A DNA stretch of 64,000 nucleotides from Plecoglossus altivelis (Eukaryota; Chordata; Actinopteri; Osmeriformes; Plecoglossidae). The stretch's first letter is position 1. Every line of letters starts with the position of its first letter. Location: contig BROE01000007.1 in assembly GCA_036571765.1 (NCBI GenBank), positions 13,918,209 through 13,982,208 of the forward strand, given 5' to 3'. The notes under the pieces are model-generated. The model searched no databases and was not told the DNA's origin. It was given only the letters and a program-made list of their open reading frames with translations. Below, piece by piece: positions 30,512-42,500 of the stretch. The position numbers were made by a program, and so were the translations under genes.

Positions 30512-33500
30512 GTGGGAGAGAGACAGGTGAAAGAGAGAGAGAGAGGTGTGGGAGAGAGTGAGATAGAGGGAGCAAGAGAGAGAGGGGGGAGAGAGAGAGA
30601 GAGGTGTGGGAGAGAGCAAGATAGAGGGAGCAAGAGAGAGAGAGATAGAGGGAGCAAGAGAGAGAGGGGGAGAGAGCGAGATAGAGGGAGCAAGAGAGAG
30701 GGGGAAGAGAGAGCGAGATAGAGGGAGGAAGAGAAAGAGAGAGGGAGAGAGAGAAAAAGAGAAAGAGAGAAAGAGAGAGAGGGAGGAGACAGAAAAAGAG
30801 TAAGAGAGAAGGAGGTGTGGGAGAGAGAAGAAAGAGTGAGCAAGAGAGAGAGAGCTGACATGTTGAGCTAAATCACCCAGGACTGCTTGGGAATGTGCCC
30901 AAGCAGACAAGGTAAGAAGTACTTCACAAATCAATGCCTGCCTCCTACATCCTACACACCTCTTTTACCAGGAGAACAACATGGCTTATCGCAATGCCTT
31001 TGATTTTCTATACATCTGTCCATTTTCGAGGTTCACTTCAAAGAAAATATTGTTGCCACTCGCAGTTGTAGCGTGTAGCTATTTTAAGGAAGCATCCTGC
31101 TCTAGGGAAGATAGGAGAACCCAGTAAAGGACCATGGACAGGTGACCAACTACAGGTGAACGTTTGCCTGTCTGTCTCAATCTGACACACGTGGATGATA
31201 GACACAAGTTAATCGATGTGTTTCGTCCCTTCTTGAGTCAAATAAAAATAAAGGAGCTAAAAGTTTCTCTCCAAACGACTACGACACACTAGCATATGAC
31301 AAGTGAGGACAGAAGAGGGAAGAGGACCAACGATGGAAATTGAGAATTGAGGTGTGCGTGTGTGTGTGTGAGTGTGTGTGGGGGGGGTGTGTGTGTGTGT
31401 GTGGGGTGTGTGTGTGTGTTGTGTGTGGTGTGTGTGTGTTGAGTGTGTGAGTGTGTGTGTGGGGGGAGGTGGGGGAGTGGGGAAGTGTTTCCGTACCAAC
31501 GGTTGCCACGGTGTCCTCCTTGCCCTGGGTGAAGACCACCACTCTCTGCCTCTTCTTGTTGACTTTGGGCAGGTTCTGGGCCAGCCTCGCCACCTCTGCA
31601 ATGTCATCCGTCTGCGGAAACACAAGGACAACAGGATGAAATAACAAGGTCTTCCATTAGTCAAATGGAACACAGTAGGCTAGGCTCCAGGAGAGACCTC
31701 GCTTCAGGAGAGTTAATCAGGGTTCGAAGTCACGATTTGAGGAAGGTGGGTGGGTGGGTTGAGAGGGTCAGCTTTCTCCAATACCGGCCAAGAGATGAAG
31801 TGATAATGAAAATAGATGGGGTGTAAAACAATTTGAGATAGAGATCGAGAGGGATCAATGTAGGTGCTCAATGTTATTCTAATCGAGAAATCGCAGGATG
31901 AATGAGAAAGTCGGGACTAGCGAGGACTAGCGGTGTATCACATTCCGTGGCGGTGGAGGGGGGAGGATGAAAATAGCAGGGTGCCAAGACTTGGCTGGCG
32001 TCAGACGGAGCTGGTGGTGAGAACGGCTGGGGATTGGCTGAGGGCATCGCTCGCTTCCTGAAACAGGCTAACTCTCAGAAGCATCTGCACGGAATGGATA
32101 TTCGCCTAGAGACCACGGAACTCTCCTGAGTGCTTGCCTTTGATCATGGGAGGGATGGGGGGGAGGGAGGGTGGGGGGGAAGAAAGAAAGAAAAAAGGGT
32201 AAAAAAAAAAAAAAAGAAGGAAAAACTCCACGCCTGTCAGTTCCTCTTTATTATTAACTCATCATGATGTACAACGAGCAGGTGGAATGTCTATCACTGC
32301 CCTGCAGTAGGTTGAACCCCTACAATATCCTAACACCCCCGATGAGCTAGCTCTCTGGGGGGACGCTCCCTCGCTGGCACCGGTGTCGAGGCGTTCGCCG
32401 TGGTACCTCCGGGGCGAGCAAACAGACAGGGGAAAGGGAGTCATCAGAGAGAGAGAGAGAGATAGAATACTGCCCAATAGCAGCAGACACAGTCGCACAC
32501 TCAAGCCAATGAGGTTTAACACCTTTAAAGGCCTCCCAAACATCCTTTAATCAGCCATAAGAGGTCTGGGGAGACCTTGGGCTGAGGGAAAATGGGTGTA
32601 ACACTCTAAGTAAGTGCTAATGGCGAGGTTAATACAGAGGCTGTTAGCAGGCAACAGCAAAGAAGCAATTTGTCAGTGTGACTGAACGTAACCACAAGCA
32701 CTCTTCCAGACACTGAATGCTAAACCACACAGGGCTCCCGCATGTTGTCACACTTTGGTTTTATGTTCGCAGACATGGAATCCAGAAGGACACCAGCGTG
32801 GAACCTGAAGGCTGTAGAGGCGTGAGGTGGCAGGAGGAGCGTGGGAATAGTTTAGGAGGGCAAACCACAAGCATTAAAAACACTAACAACATGGTACTTT
32901 AACCTGAGAGGACAGTCTACTTACCTGATCCAAGTCCTACGGGAACACAATGTAGAAAAACAAATGTCAAAGTTTAGCGTGTGTGTTTCAGAATTTGGAC
33001 GAGCGAGGAAGGGGGCCATACAGGGTGAGTTTGGTTTTTTGACAAACGGACGATTTGCGATCGTGCTTGTGATCGATCAGGTCCAAATCTGCCTCGTGTG
33101 CGTTTGGCCGTTTCACCGTTTAGTTTTCGACCGTAAAATACGAGGGCACTAAATTTTGTTTCCGTATCAAAAGCCACAGAAAAAAAAAGATCCTCTTCCA
33201 ATGCAGTTTGCTTCTGAAACAGATCCAGGGACAGATTCAATTACAGCTGCTCGACAGATACCTCTGACCGTTTAACGGAAACTGATCACAATCGGTCGGC
33301 TAAATGTGGTTGGATTTACTGATTGTGTGTGTTCTAGTGCAGTACGAAAGACTGTATCTCGCCTTGGAAAACGCTCAGTAGAGAAGCTTTCTACATAAAA
33401 ACACCCTCGTGTGCGTTCGAATAAGCATGGATTATTTGGAATATATAATGTATCTTGTAAAGTATATACACACACAAACATAAATACAGTTAAAAAAATA

Positions 33501-36500
33501 TGTTGAAAAGACATTTCACTCAAATACTTTGTCCCAATGTCAGTTCAAAGTGAAAGGAATTGCACATGGATCCACTCATATCTTCTATGTTCACCTTCAC
33601 GCGACCCAGACAAAAACTACCCCCCCCCTCTCTCCCCCCCAAAACCACAAAAACAGGATGGAGGAGTCCACTCCGTCGGCTTGAATCGTCTGGAAATAAG
33701 TACATACTAGTGATGTTATCTGAGAAATCACATTCGTCCAATGCAATTTCGCAGAGTATTCTGACAAATCAAGTTGACACAGAAAATGTCACCAGATAGT
33801 CACCAGCTTGGAGTGCCTGTGCTTTGCCCTTTATATTTACTTTTTGTGATGTGAGCCCCCCCCNNNNNNNNNNNNNNNNNNNNNNNNNNNNNNNNNNNNN
33901 NNNNNNNNNNNNNNNNNNNNNNNNNNNNNNNNNNNNNNNNNNNNNNNNNNNNNNNNNNNNNNNNNNNNNNNNNNNNNNNNNNNNNNNNNNNNNNNNNNNN
34001 NNNNNNNNNNNNNNNNNNNNNNNNNNNNNNNNNNNNNNNNNNNNNNNNNNNNNNNNNNNNNNNNNNNNNNNNNNNNNNNNNNNNNNNNNNNNNNNNNNNN
34101 NNNNNNNNNNNNNNNNNNNNNNNNNNNNNNNNNNNNNNNNNNNNNNNNNNNNNNNNNNNNNNNNNNNNNNNNNNNNNNNNNNNNNNNNNNNNNNNNNNNN
34201 NNNNNNNNNNNNNNNNNNNNNNNNNNNNNNNNNNNNNNNNNNNNNNNNNNNNNNNNNNNNNNNNNNNNNNNNNNNNNNNNNNNNNNNNNNNNNNNNNNNN
34301 NNNNNNNNNNNNNNNNNNNNNNNNNNNNNNNNNNNNNNNNNNNNNNNNNNNNNNNNNNNNNNNNNNNNNNNNNNNNNNNNNNNNNNNNNNNNNNNNNNNN
34401 NNNNNNNNNNNNNNNNNNNNNNNNNNNNNNNNNNNNNNNNNNNNNNNNNNNNNNNNNNNNNNNNNNNNNNNNNNNNNNNNNNNNNNNNNNNNNNNNNNNN
34501 NNNNNNNNNNNNNNNNNNNNNNNNNNNNNNNNNNNNNNNNNNNNNNNNNNNNNNNNNNNNNNNNNNNNNNNNNNNNNNNNNNNNNNNNNNNNNNNNNNNN
34601 NNNNNNNNNNNNNNNNNNNNNNNNNNNNNNNNNNNNNNNNNNNNNNNNNNNNNNNNNNNNNNNNNNNNNNNNNNNNNNNNNNNNNNNNNNNNNNNNNNNN
34701 NNNNNNNNNNNNNNNNNNNNNNNNNNNNNNNNNNNNNNNNNNNNNNNNNNNNNNNNNNNNNNNNNNNNNNNNNNNNNNNNNNNNNNNNNNNNNNNNNNNN
34801 NNNNNNNNNNNNNNNNNNNNNNNNNNNNNNNNNNNNNNNNNNTCCTCCCTCATCCCTCCCCCCTCCTCATCCCTTCCTTCCTCTCAAAAACCTGTCACAG
34901 TCCCCAGGATTGCATTTCTATTCCAGTCACGTTGATCACACTGTAAGTGATTTTGACAATTATTCACACGGAGCTGAGCCATTTCCAAGGCAGCTCCACC
35001 TTTGGAAAATAAATAAAATAAATAATAATCATTAAAAAAAAACCATGGCCCGGTTCAGAACTCTCCTGCGTTTGTCTTTGTGATTTCTTAATTTCAGACC
35101 ACCGTCGCCCTCGTGAAAGAGGGACGCACAAACGATCTGAAAGCCAGCGTTCATCCTCTGCTTAAGCGCCAGCCCTTAAACCCCCCCCCCCAGGCGTATT
35201 CTATGTACTAACAAGCCGTCATATTGGTGTTTGCATAATCGGAGAAACCACAGGTGGCAGTCGTTGGGCTATTAAAAGGGCCGACTGAGGTGTAGAATGA
35301 GACGAGCTGCTGCAGAGGAGAGTCTGATCATCCCTGGGTGTGATGAAGCTAAGTAGGAGAAGCTTCTGAAAGCGTGCTACCTGATGAGCCTGGCAGACGG
35401 GAGAGGAAGAGGCTCCAAAACATGGCCAACTTCTCGGCTTCCCAAGAGGATTTTCAAAATTCAATAAATAACATCTGTAGGCGATGTTGGGAGCAGACCT
35501 AGCTGAGTGCGTCATAACACAGAGCCGACTGAACAAAGAAACCATGACGACGGCCAGGTTTCCATAGCAACTGCTGCAAAGCCTGGAGAGTATAATGGCA
35601 CATCAATCACTGTCCAAAAAGAACTTCATTATCAGCAAAAATAAAACCTTTCGGATCTGTTTAGCGTGCAATTGGCGGTCGACTCACCTCAAAGCCTTGC
35701 TCTTTGGCGAAAGTGGCCGCCTCCTGAAAGGCAACAAAAAAAAAACACACACAAAAAACACACACAGAAAAAGCGTCAAATAACAGAAAAGAGCAGTTAA
35801 TTATAGAGTGGAGAAGTAGCAGAGGGTGTCACACTGCTGACAGCACACAAGAGAACATACAGTCAAGACATCTCCCTTCAGCTAGCAGCTACGCTAACAT
35901 AGCAGGGCTCGGAGGCACCGTCACTGGAGGGGGTGAGTCACAGTAGCTGATGGGAGAGACAAGCTTCTTCCTGGATCACTCCACCCAAAGTCACGCACCC
36001 TTTTAATCCTGTGGCCCACTTTAACTCATCTCACCATCACAGCGCGAGGGGAAGGTTCAAACAGGCTTCTCAGCCCAGAGGCCATGAAACCACCCAATAG
36101 GATGTGGAGGAGGGGGGAGGAGGGGTGAGGTGGGGGAGCAGGGGCGGAGGAGCGAGGGGGAGGAGGGGTGGTGGGGTGAGGGGGGTAGCAGTGGTTGCCT
36201 GAGGAGGGGGAGTGTCGGACGGGTACGGCTGGGCCGGCGAGGCTGGGGGAGCACGGGCGAGGAGGAGGGGGAGGAGAGGGTGTGGTGGTGGCGCGGAGCA
36301 GGGGCGAGGAGGAGGGGGTGGTGGGGGGGAGCAGGGGCCAAGGAGGAGGGGGGAGAGAGGGGGATGAGGGGCGAGGAGGAGGAGAGAGGGGGGCAGTCGC
36401 CTCACGGGGTGCAGACAAGACAGGTCGCGGGGCGCTGGTGTGGGGTAACGCGGGGCGGGCTGGCACCGCACACGGGGCGGAGGTGTGCCGCGTGCCGCCC

Positions 36501-39500
36501 TTCCTGAGCCGCCTTTTTACCACTTTTCTAAGGGCTGGGTTGCATGGTCAAACGTGGGGTGGACATATGAAGCCGTTTTATGGTCTCGATGCTTGTCTGT
36601 TGTTAAAGGGGAAAGCCTTGAATGGGGGGGGTGACCATGATCAAATCGAGGAGGTGTGAAACACAGGCGTGCCGTCAGACGGGCTGTGGAGGCGGGGTGT
36701 GCGTAACGAGGGCGGGTAGCCCTGGATGTCCAGCAGAGACATGGGTGCCTGTACCGGGACTCTGTATATAGTGCGGGTTGCTTTTCTTTAGGTATGTGCG
36801 GGTCACCATGATGTGGAAGAACATGGTTGGTGGAGGTACGGCTGGATTGTGGTGGACGGGAAGCTGGCCGGCTTTAATTGTGCCTGGCGTAGTTGTGTGG
36901 CGTATAGGCTGCCGGGTTACTGGGGTGCGGGTTCTTTTATCTTCCTTCTCCTCGCGAAACGTATGGAATGCTGACGAAGGGATCGCTGGTGGTTTGCGGG
37001 ATATGTCCATTTTTTTTTCTGTCTTGTTCTCTCTTTAGTTCTTGGGTTGTGGTTTTGTTTTTTGTACGAGAAAGAAAAAAATATAGACACGATCACATAC
37101 AACTGTTCTTATAGATGGAGACGGTGTTAGTGTACTGCCACGGTGAGACAGGAAGCAGGAGTGTCCATTAGGGTGTTCTCATGGTGGTCGAGGGCGAGGG
37201 TTGGATGTCTAACGGTCAAAAGGTGGAATAGTCTCTAGTTCTGAGCCCATCCTTTTTTACGTTCTTCCTCTCGCTCGTCGGATGCGGGGGGGCGGACTCA
37301 TCGTTGACACGGCCTCACCCTGAGCCAATGAACTGGTGCCGCACCCCCACCAAAAAAAAAAAGAGAAGAAAATTAATAATTTTTCCTTCTTCCAACACAG
37401 CCCTCTTCAGCAAAGCTTTAAAAAGGACGCTTGAATGAAGACTGAATAACACTGTTGTTGGGTGGCAAGACTCTCTCCCTATCTCTCTCCCCCCTCTCTC
37501 ATCCCTCCCCCTCCATCTCTTCTCCTCCGCCCTCCCCCTCTCTATCTTCCCTCACTCTCCGGCACATTCCTTCTCCCCCCTCTCCCTCCCTCCCTCATCC
37601 TTCCCTCCCCTCCTCCCTCCTCCCCCTATCTCTCCGTCCTTCCTCGCTCCTCATATTTCTTCCTCCCCTCTCCCCTGCTTGCTCTGCCTTCCTCCTATTA
37701 GCCTCTTCAGTTAGCATCTGTATCATGTGAGAAAAGTGTCTTTAGTCAGAGTGGCTGTCGTTAACATAGAACATACAATGGGAAGCCTTCTTACAAACCA
37801 CCTGTGTGTAAAACTAAAAGGCATTTACGACTTTCGATGAAGCCAAAGAGAGTGCGATGGATATTCCATGTTTGCATATGAAAACCCTGCCAGTGTCATT
37901 ATGCAGATTAGCTCATAAACACGGTGATTTACAAAAAAAAAAAATAATATATATTTTCACACACAAAACTCCTACAGAAGTAATTGCGTGAGTCTAACCT
38001 TTGACCACGACGAGTTTCTTAAGCGTTCGGAAAACGCTTTTCAAAACGGCTACAACAGCTACAACGCTCAAGAGCGACAGACACAATATAAATGCTGAAT
38101 CAGACGTTTACGCTGATACGCTGCTCATTAAACCACGCTCTAATAGATGACCACGTAGAGTTGAGCATATTTCCGCTTTTTACTTAATCCGAGAGGCGCC
38201 TTTTTGTAGAGTGGCTAGACTTATATCGAAGAGCGCAGCACGCTTGGATCCTGCAGCACGTTGCCCCGACACGTGCCCTGCAGCTTTGCTTACCGCAATG
38301 AAGCGAGCGCAATCAGTGATGCCATCTATCCAGATCTTCGATCTTAGAAAGCCTGCCACGCTCGTCTTGGTTAAATGCCAGGCCTGTGATTACATCGTCA
38401 CCCCCCGGGAACGATCTGCACCCTGTCAACAGCACACCACAGTGGGCCGCCGGGGTGGGGGCTAGGGAGGGGTGGGACGGAATGAGTGAGGCTGTTGGAA
38501 GGCGGGCCTGGCGGTGTGGGGGTGTGGGTGGGTGGATGGATGCTGTGTGAGGGGCCGGGGGGATGGGAATGTAGGCTCGTGTGGGGGGTGAAGCGGTGGG
38601 TGAGGCGTAGTGGGGGGGCCCAGGCAGAGTGGGTGAGTGGGCTGAGGCGGGTGTGGTGGGGCACCGGGGTGTGGAGGCAGTGTGGGGGGGTGTGGAGGCA
38701 GTGTGGGGGCAGTGTGAGGGCAGTGTGAGGGCGGTGTGGGGGTGGGGGTGGGTGGCAGCGTGTGGAGGTGGGCTGAAGACGAGCAAGTGCAGAGGAAGAG
38801 GAAGATGTGGACGCCGCGAGTGCCTAAGACAGTGTGGGGTGGGTGGGCAGTGTGGGTGGGTGGAGCGCAGTCGTGGGCGGGTCGGAGGCACGTTGGGGGG
38901 GTGTGCTAGGCCAGTCGGGGGGTGTTGATGCAGAGCGAGTATGGGATAACAACCAACGGCTATCAAACTCACCCACACTCCCGTCGGTTTGATCAAGCTA
39001 ACTGAGTTGCTGGGTGGGTAGATGCTTCTGCTGGCTGCTTGGCAAGGTCATAGACAGTCAAAGGAGTATTTTTTTAGGAGAGGCTTAAGTTCCAATAATT
39101 GCCAAAACCCGCTTCAAAGGGCCATGGGTGTGTGTCGGAGGTGTGTGTGTGTGTGATCAAGGGGTGTGTGTGTGCGGTGTGTGTCGGTTGGGGTGGTATA
39201 GTGTGGGTTGTGTGTGTGTGGGGAGGAAGGTGTGCGTGTGCGTTAGCGGAAGTCGAATTGTGAGTAGTGTATGAGTAAACGAGAATTGTGGGCAGTGTAT
39301 TATGGCTCGTAGCGTGCCTGTGTTAGTGTGGTGGTGTGTGGGGGTGGCGGTTGTCCCATGTCAGTCGATGTGGTGTTGTGGGAGGTGTGGTGTCGTGGTT
39401 GTGTATCGCTGTTGTGTTGTCGGAGTGGGATCAGGCACTAGAATTTCTTGCCATGGGCTCAATCGAAACAGCGGTCTTTGGATAACTAGGCAACACGCTG

Positions 39501-42500
39501 TAGAACCCAAAACACATCAATCAAAAAAGTGACTTTCTTGCTCTTTCTGGTTCTTTGGTTTGCTTTTTCTGTGCGACATGTTGCTCTTCAAGCTTTTTAC
39601 CCGTCTCACGACCCTGTGTCTGTCATCGATGCTTAAGGAGGAGCTACACTTTAGTACACAGGCAGTTTTACACGTTGAGGAAATTCCCCCCAAAACATGG
39701 ACAAAACCTGCAACTTCATCACTCATACAGTCATAGTGTTTCTCACCATAGAACGACATCATTTCGTTTCAAAAACACGTCCGAAAACGAAACAACACAC
39801 AAGAGGCAATAAAACGTCGGCACATCTGGGAATTCAATTTGTGATTACATGTATAAATAAATCTGAATTAATGTGTCAACAGAGCTGATTTCCCCCTCCG
39901 GCCAAAGGCGGGGTGAAAACACAACTGTGTTTGACTGCTTGTAATGTCAGTCACTGTAATAGGTAAGGATATCCACAAGGCAAGCGGGGAAATTCAATTA
40001 CAGAAGTCATTGGCACTCAAACCGAAATACTAAGGTTAACAAACAACAACGTCACGAGAGAACGTGTCTTCTTCTGTGTAACAAGCTGTCAAGCACATGT
40101 CACCTAACAGAAGAGACCACGCGGAGGCGTGAAGTGAGCGCCGGGGTCAGAAGGAGAAAAGTGATCGTTGTATTTCGCGAATGGGTTTTCAGAGAAGAAA
40201 TTCTAAATCGAAATGAGACCTGTCGGATCTTAAGTTTGTGCTATATAATTGAGGTTTGATTAGAGCTCTGATAGAGCATGGTGTAAGTCCCTCACACAGA
40301 CAGTCTCTGAAAAAATTAGTGCCCATTCTATGTATCATGGAGTACCTCGTGTAATTAATAAACTCTCACTAAGGGTGTATGACCAACATTCTCTGCCTAT
40401 GAAAATTGAAAGAGGGGACAGAAGAGACATGACTAGAGGAGTCAGAGAGAATGTATGGGTTTGGTGATCCTGGTATACTGTGTGTTGTCCCTGTGCCTAT
40501 TGTTCAGTCTATGTTTGTGTGTGTGTTGTGTGGTGGTGTGAGCTAAGTGTGGACGGTAGTCAAGCAACTCTCTTCCTCTCACCGTTAGCCAGTCCACACA
40601 CTACATCAACCTAGATAGAGAAAAGGTAAGGCCCAACTAACCTTGAGATAAGACACACATCACAACACAACACATCACATAGAAGACACTCGGACAAATC
40701 GACTCGTAGAAAGATTTGAGGCGCATCACATAGTAGAGAGCTGAGGTTGAGTGCCAGGAATCCTAACTGAGACACCTTTCTTACGAGATAGCACAGTGCA
40801 CACAGTAGCACACAAACACACACACACACACAGTCCTGAGGCTTAAGAAGGCAGCCTCACATGATCACTCCTGCTAGAGCCTGCCTACACAATTTCCAGC
40901 CACAACCATCCCCAGCCTCATTAGAACCACTCAGATTCGGGGTGTGATGGATTTTACCTACAAGCCTCTCAACCAAGACCCAACAGCGTGGAAAGCGCAG
41001 ACGCTTGCGAGGGGAGGCTCATGGCTTCTCGGATGCTATTACAGTTATTTAACAGCCGCGACTGTGTTCAGTTCCCTAGTACATTCGATAAAGACCACTT
41101 TCACTTTCCTCCTTTTTGACAAGGGAGTTGGCATTTGAACTGCTGTTTTGTAAGTGGAACTTGTCTATAAAACGTATACGATTAGAAAGCCATTTCCTCT
41201 CTGTCAGCCACGCTGAGTGCACTGTGAGAAGCAGAGAAAATGCTAAAGTTACAAAAGGTGTGGCGACGGATTGTTGACGCAGATAAATACCTGACTGAAT
41301 CGCTGAAAGGTCGCTGACACGAATTCGCTCAAAGATTAAATGACAAAGAACCCTTAAGGCAAACGGACAGCTTTGTCAAAGATCAAGTGTGTTGAAAACA
41401 GGAACGCATGACACTTTCTTAGCGTGAATACAGTTAGCAACATCCCTCTGACTGTGTCTAGCATGAATACAGTTAGCAACATCCCTCTGACTGTGTCTAG
41501 CATGAATACAGTTAGCAACATCCCTCTCACTGTGTCTAGCATGAATACAGAGTTAGCAACATCCCTCTGACTGTGTCTAGCATGAATACAGAGTTAGCAA
41601 CATCCCTCTTACTGTGTCTAGCATGAATACAGAGTTAGCAACATCCCTCTTACTGTGTCTAGCATGAATACAGAGTTAGCAACATCCCTCTTACTGTGTC
41701 TAGCATGAATACAGAGTTAGCAACATCCCTCTTACTGTGTCTAGCATGAATACAGAGTTAGCAACATCCCTCTTACTGTGTCTAGCATGAATACAGAGTT
41801 AGCAACATCCCTCTCACTGTGTCTAGCATGAATACAGAGTTAGCAACATCCCTCTTACTGTGTCTAGCATGAATACAGTTAGCAACATCCCTCTCACTGT
41901 GTCTAGCATGAATACAGTTAGCAACATCCCTTTCACTGTGTCTAGCATGAATACAGTTAGCAACATCCCTCTCACTGTGTCTAGCATGAATACAGAGTTA
42001 GCAACATCCCTTTCACTGTGTCTAGCATGAATACAGTTAGCAACATCCCTCTGACTGTGTCCAGCATGAATACAGTTAGCAACATCCCTCTCACTGTGTC
42101 TAGCATGAATACAGAGTTAGCAACATCCCTCTGACTGTGTCTAGCATGAATACAGAGTTAGCAACATCCCTCTTACTGTGTCTAGCATGAATACAGAGTT
42201 AGCAACATCCCTCTTACTGTGTCTAGCATGAATACAGAGTTAGCAACATCCCTCTTACTGTGTCTAGCATGAATACAGAGTTAGCAACATCCCTCTGACT
42301 GTGTCCAGCATGAATACAGTTAGCAACATCCCTCTGACTGTGTCTAGCATGAATACAGAGTTAGCAACATCCCTCTCACTGTGTCTAGCATGAATACAGT
42401 TAGCAACATCCCTCTGACTGTGTCTAGCATGAATACAGAGTTAGCAACATCCCTCTGACTGTGTCTAGCATGAATACAGAGTTAGCAACATCCCTCTTAC

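Larger units (their letters stand above)
23235..31496. other. ADK intron between TDDIAEVA exon and GAGD exon
   Basis: 8.3 kb of intron containing the tandem repeats listed between 23931 and 31475; an exon-like 93-base segment at 23838-23930 is discussed in the findings. No other gene recognised. Confidence 0.8.
31612..35687. other. ADK intron between 36-nt exon and TDDIAEVA exon
   Basis: 4.1 kb with the candidate microexon (32925-32936) and a 979-base N gap. G-rich (32145-32180) and GA (32445-32463) patches are present; no other gene seen. Confidence 0.8.

Noticed and set aside
33824..35035. Long ORFs on both strands across 33.8-35.0 kb
   Set aside because: They consist of N's from the assembly gap.
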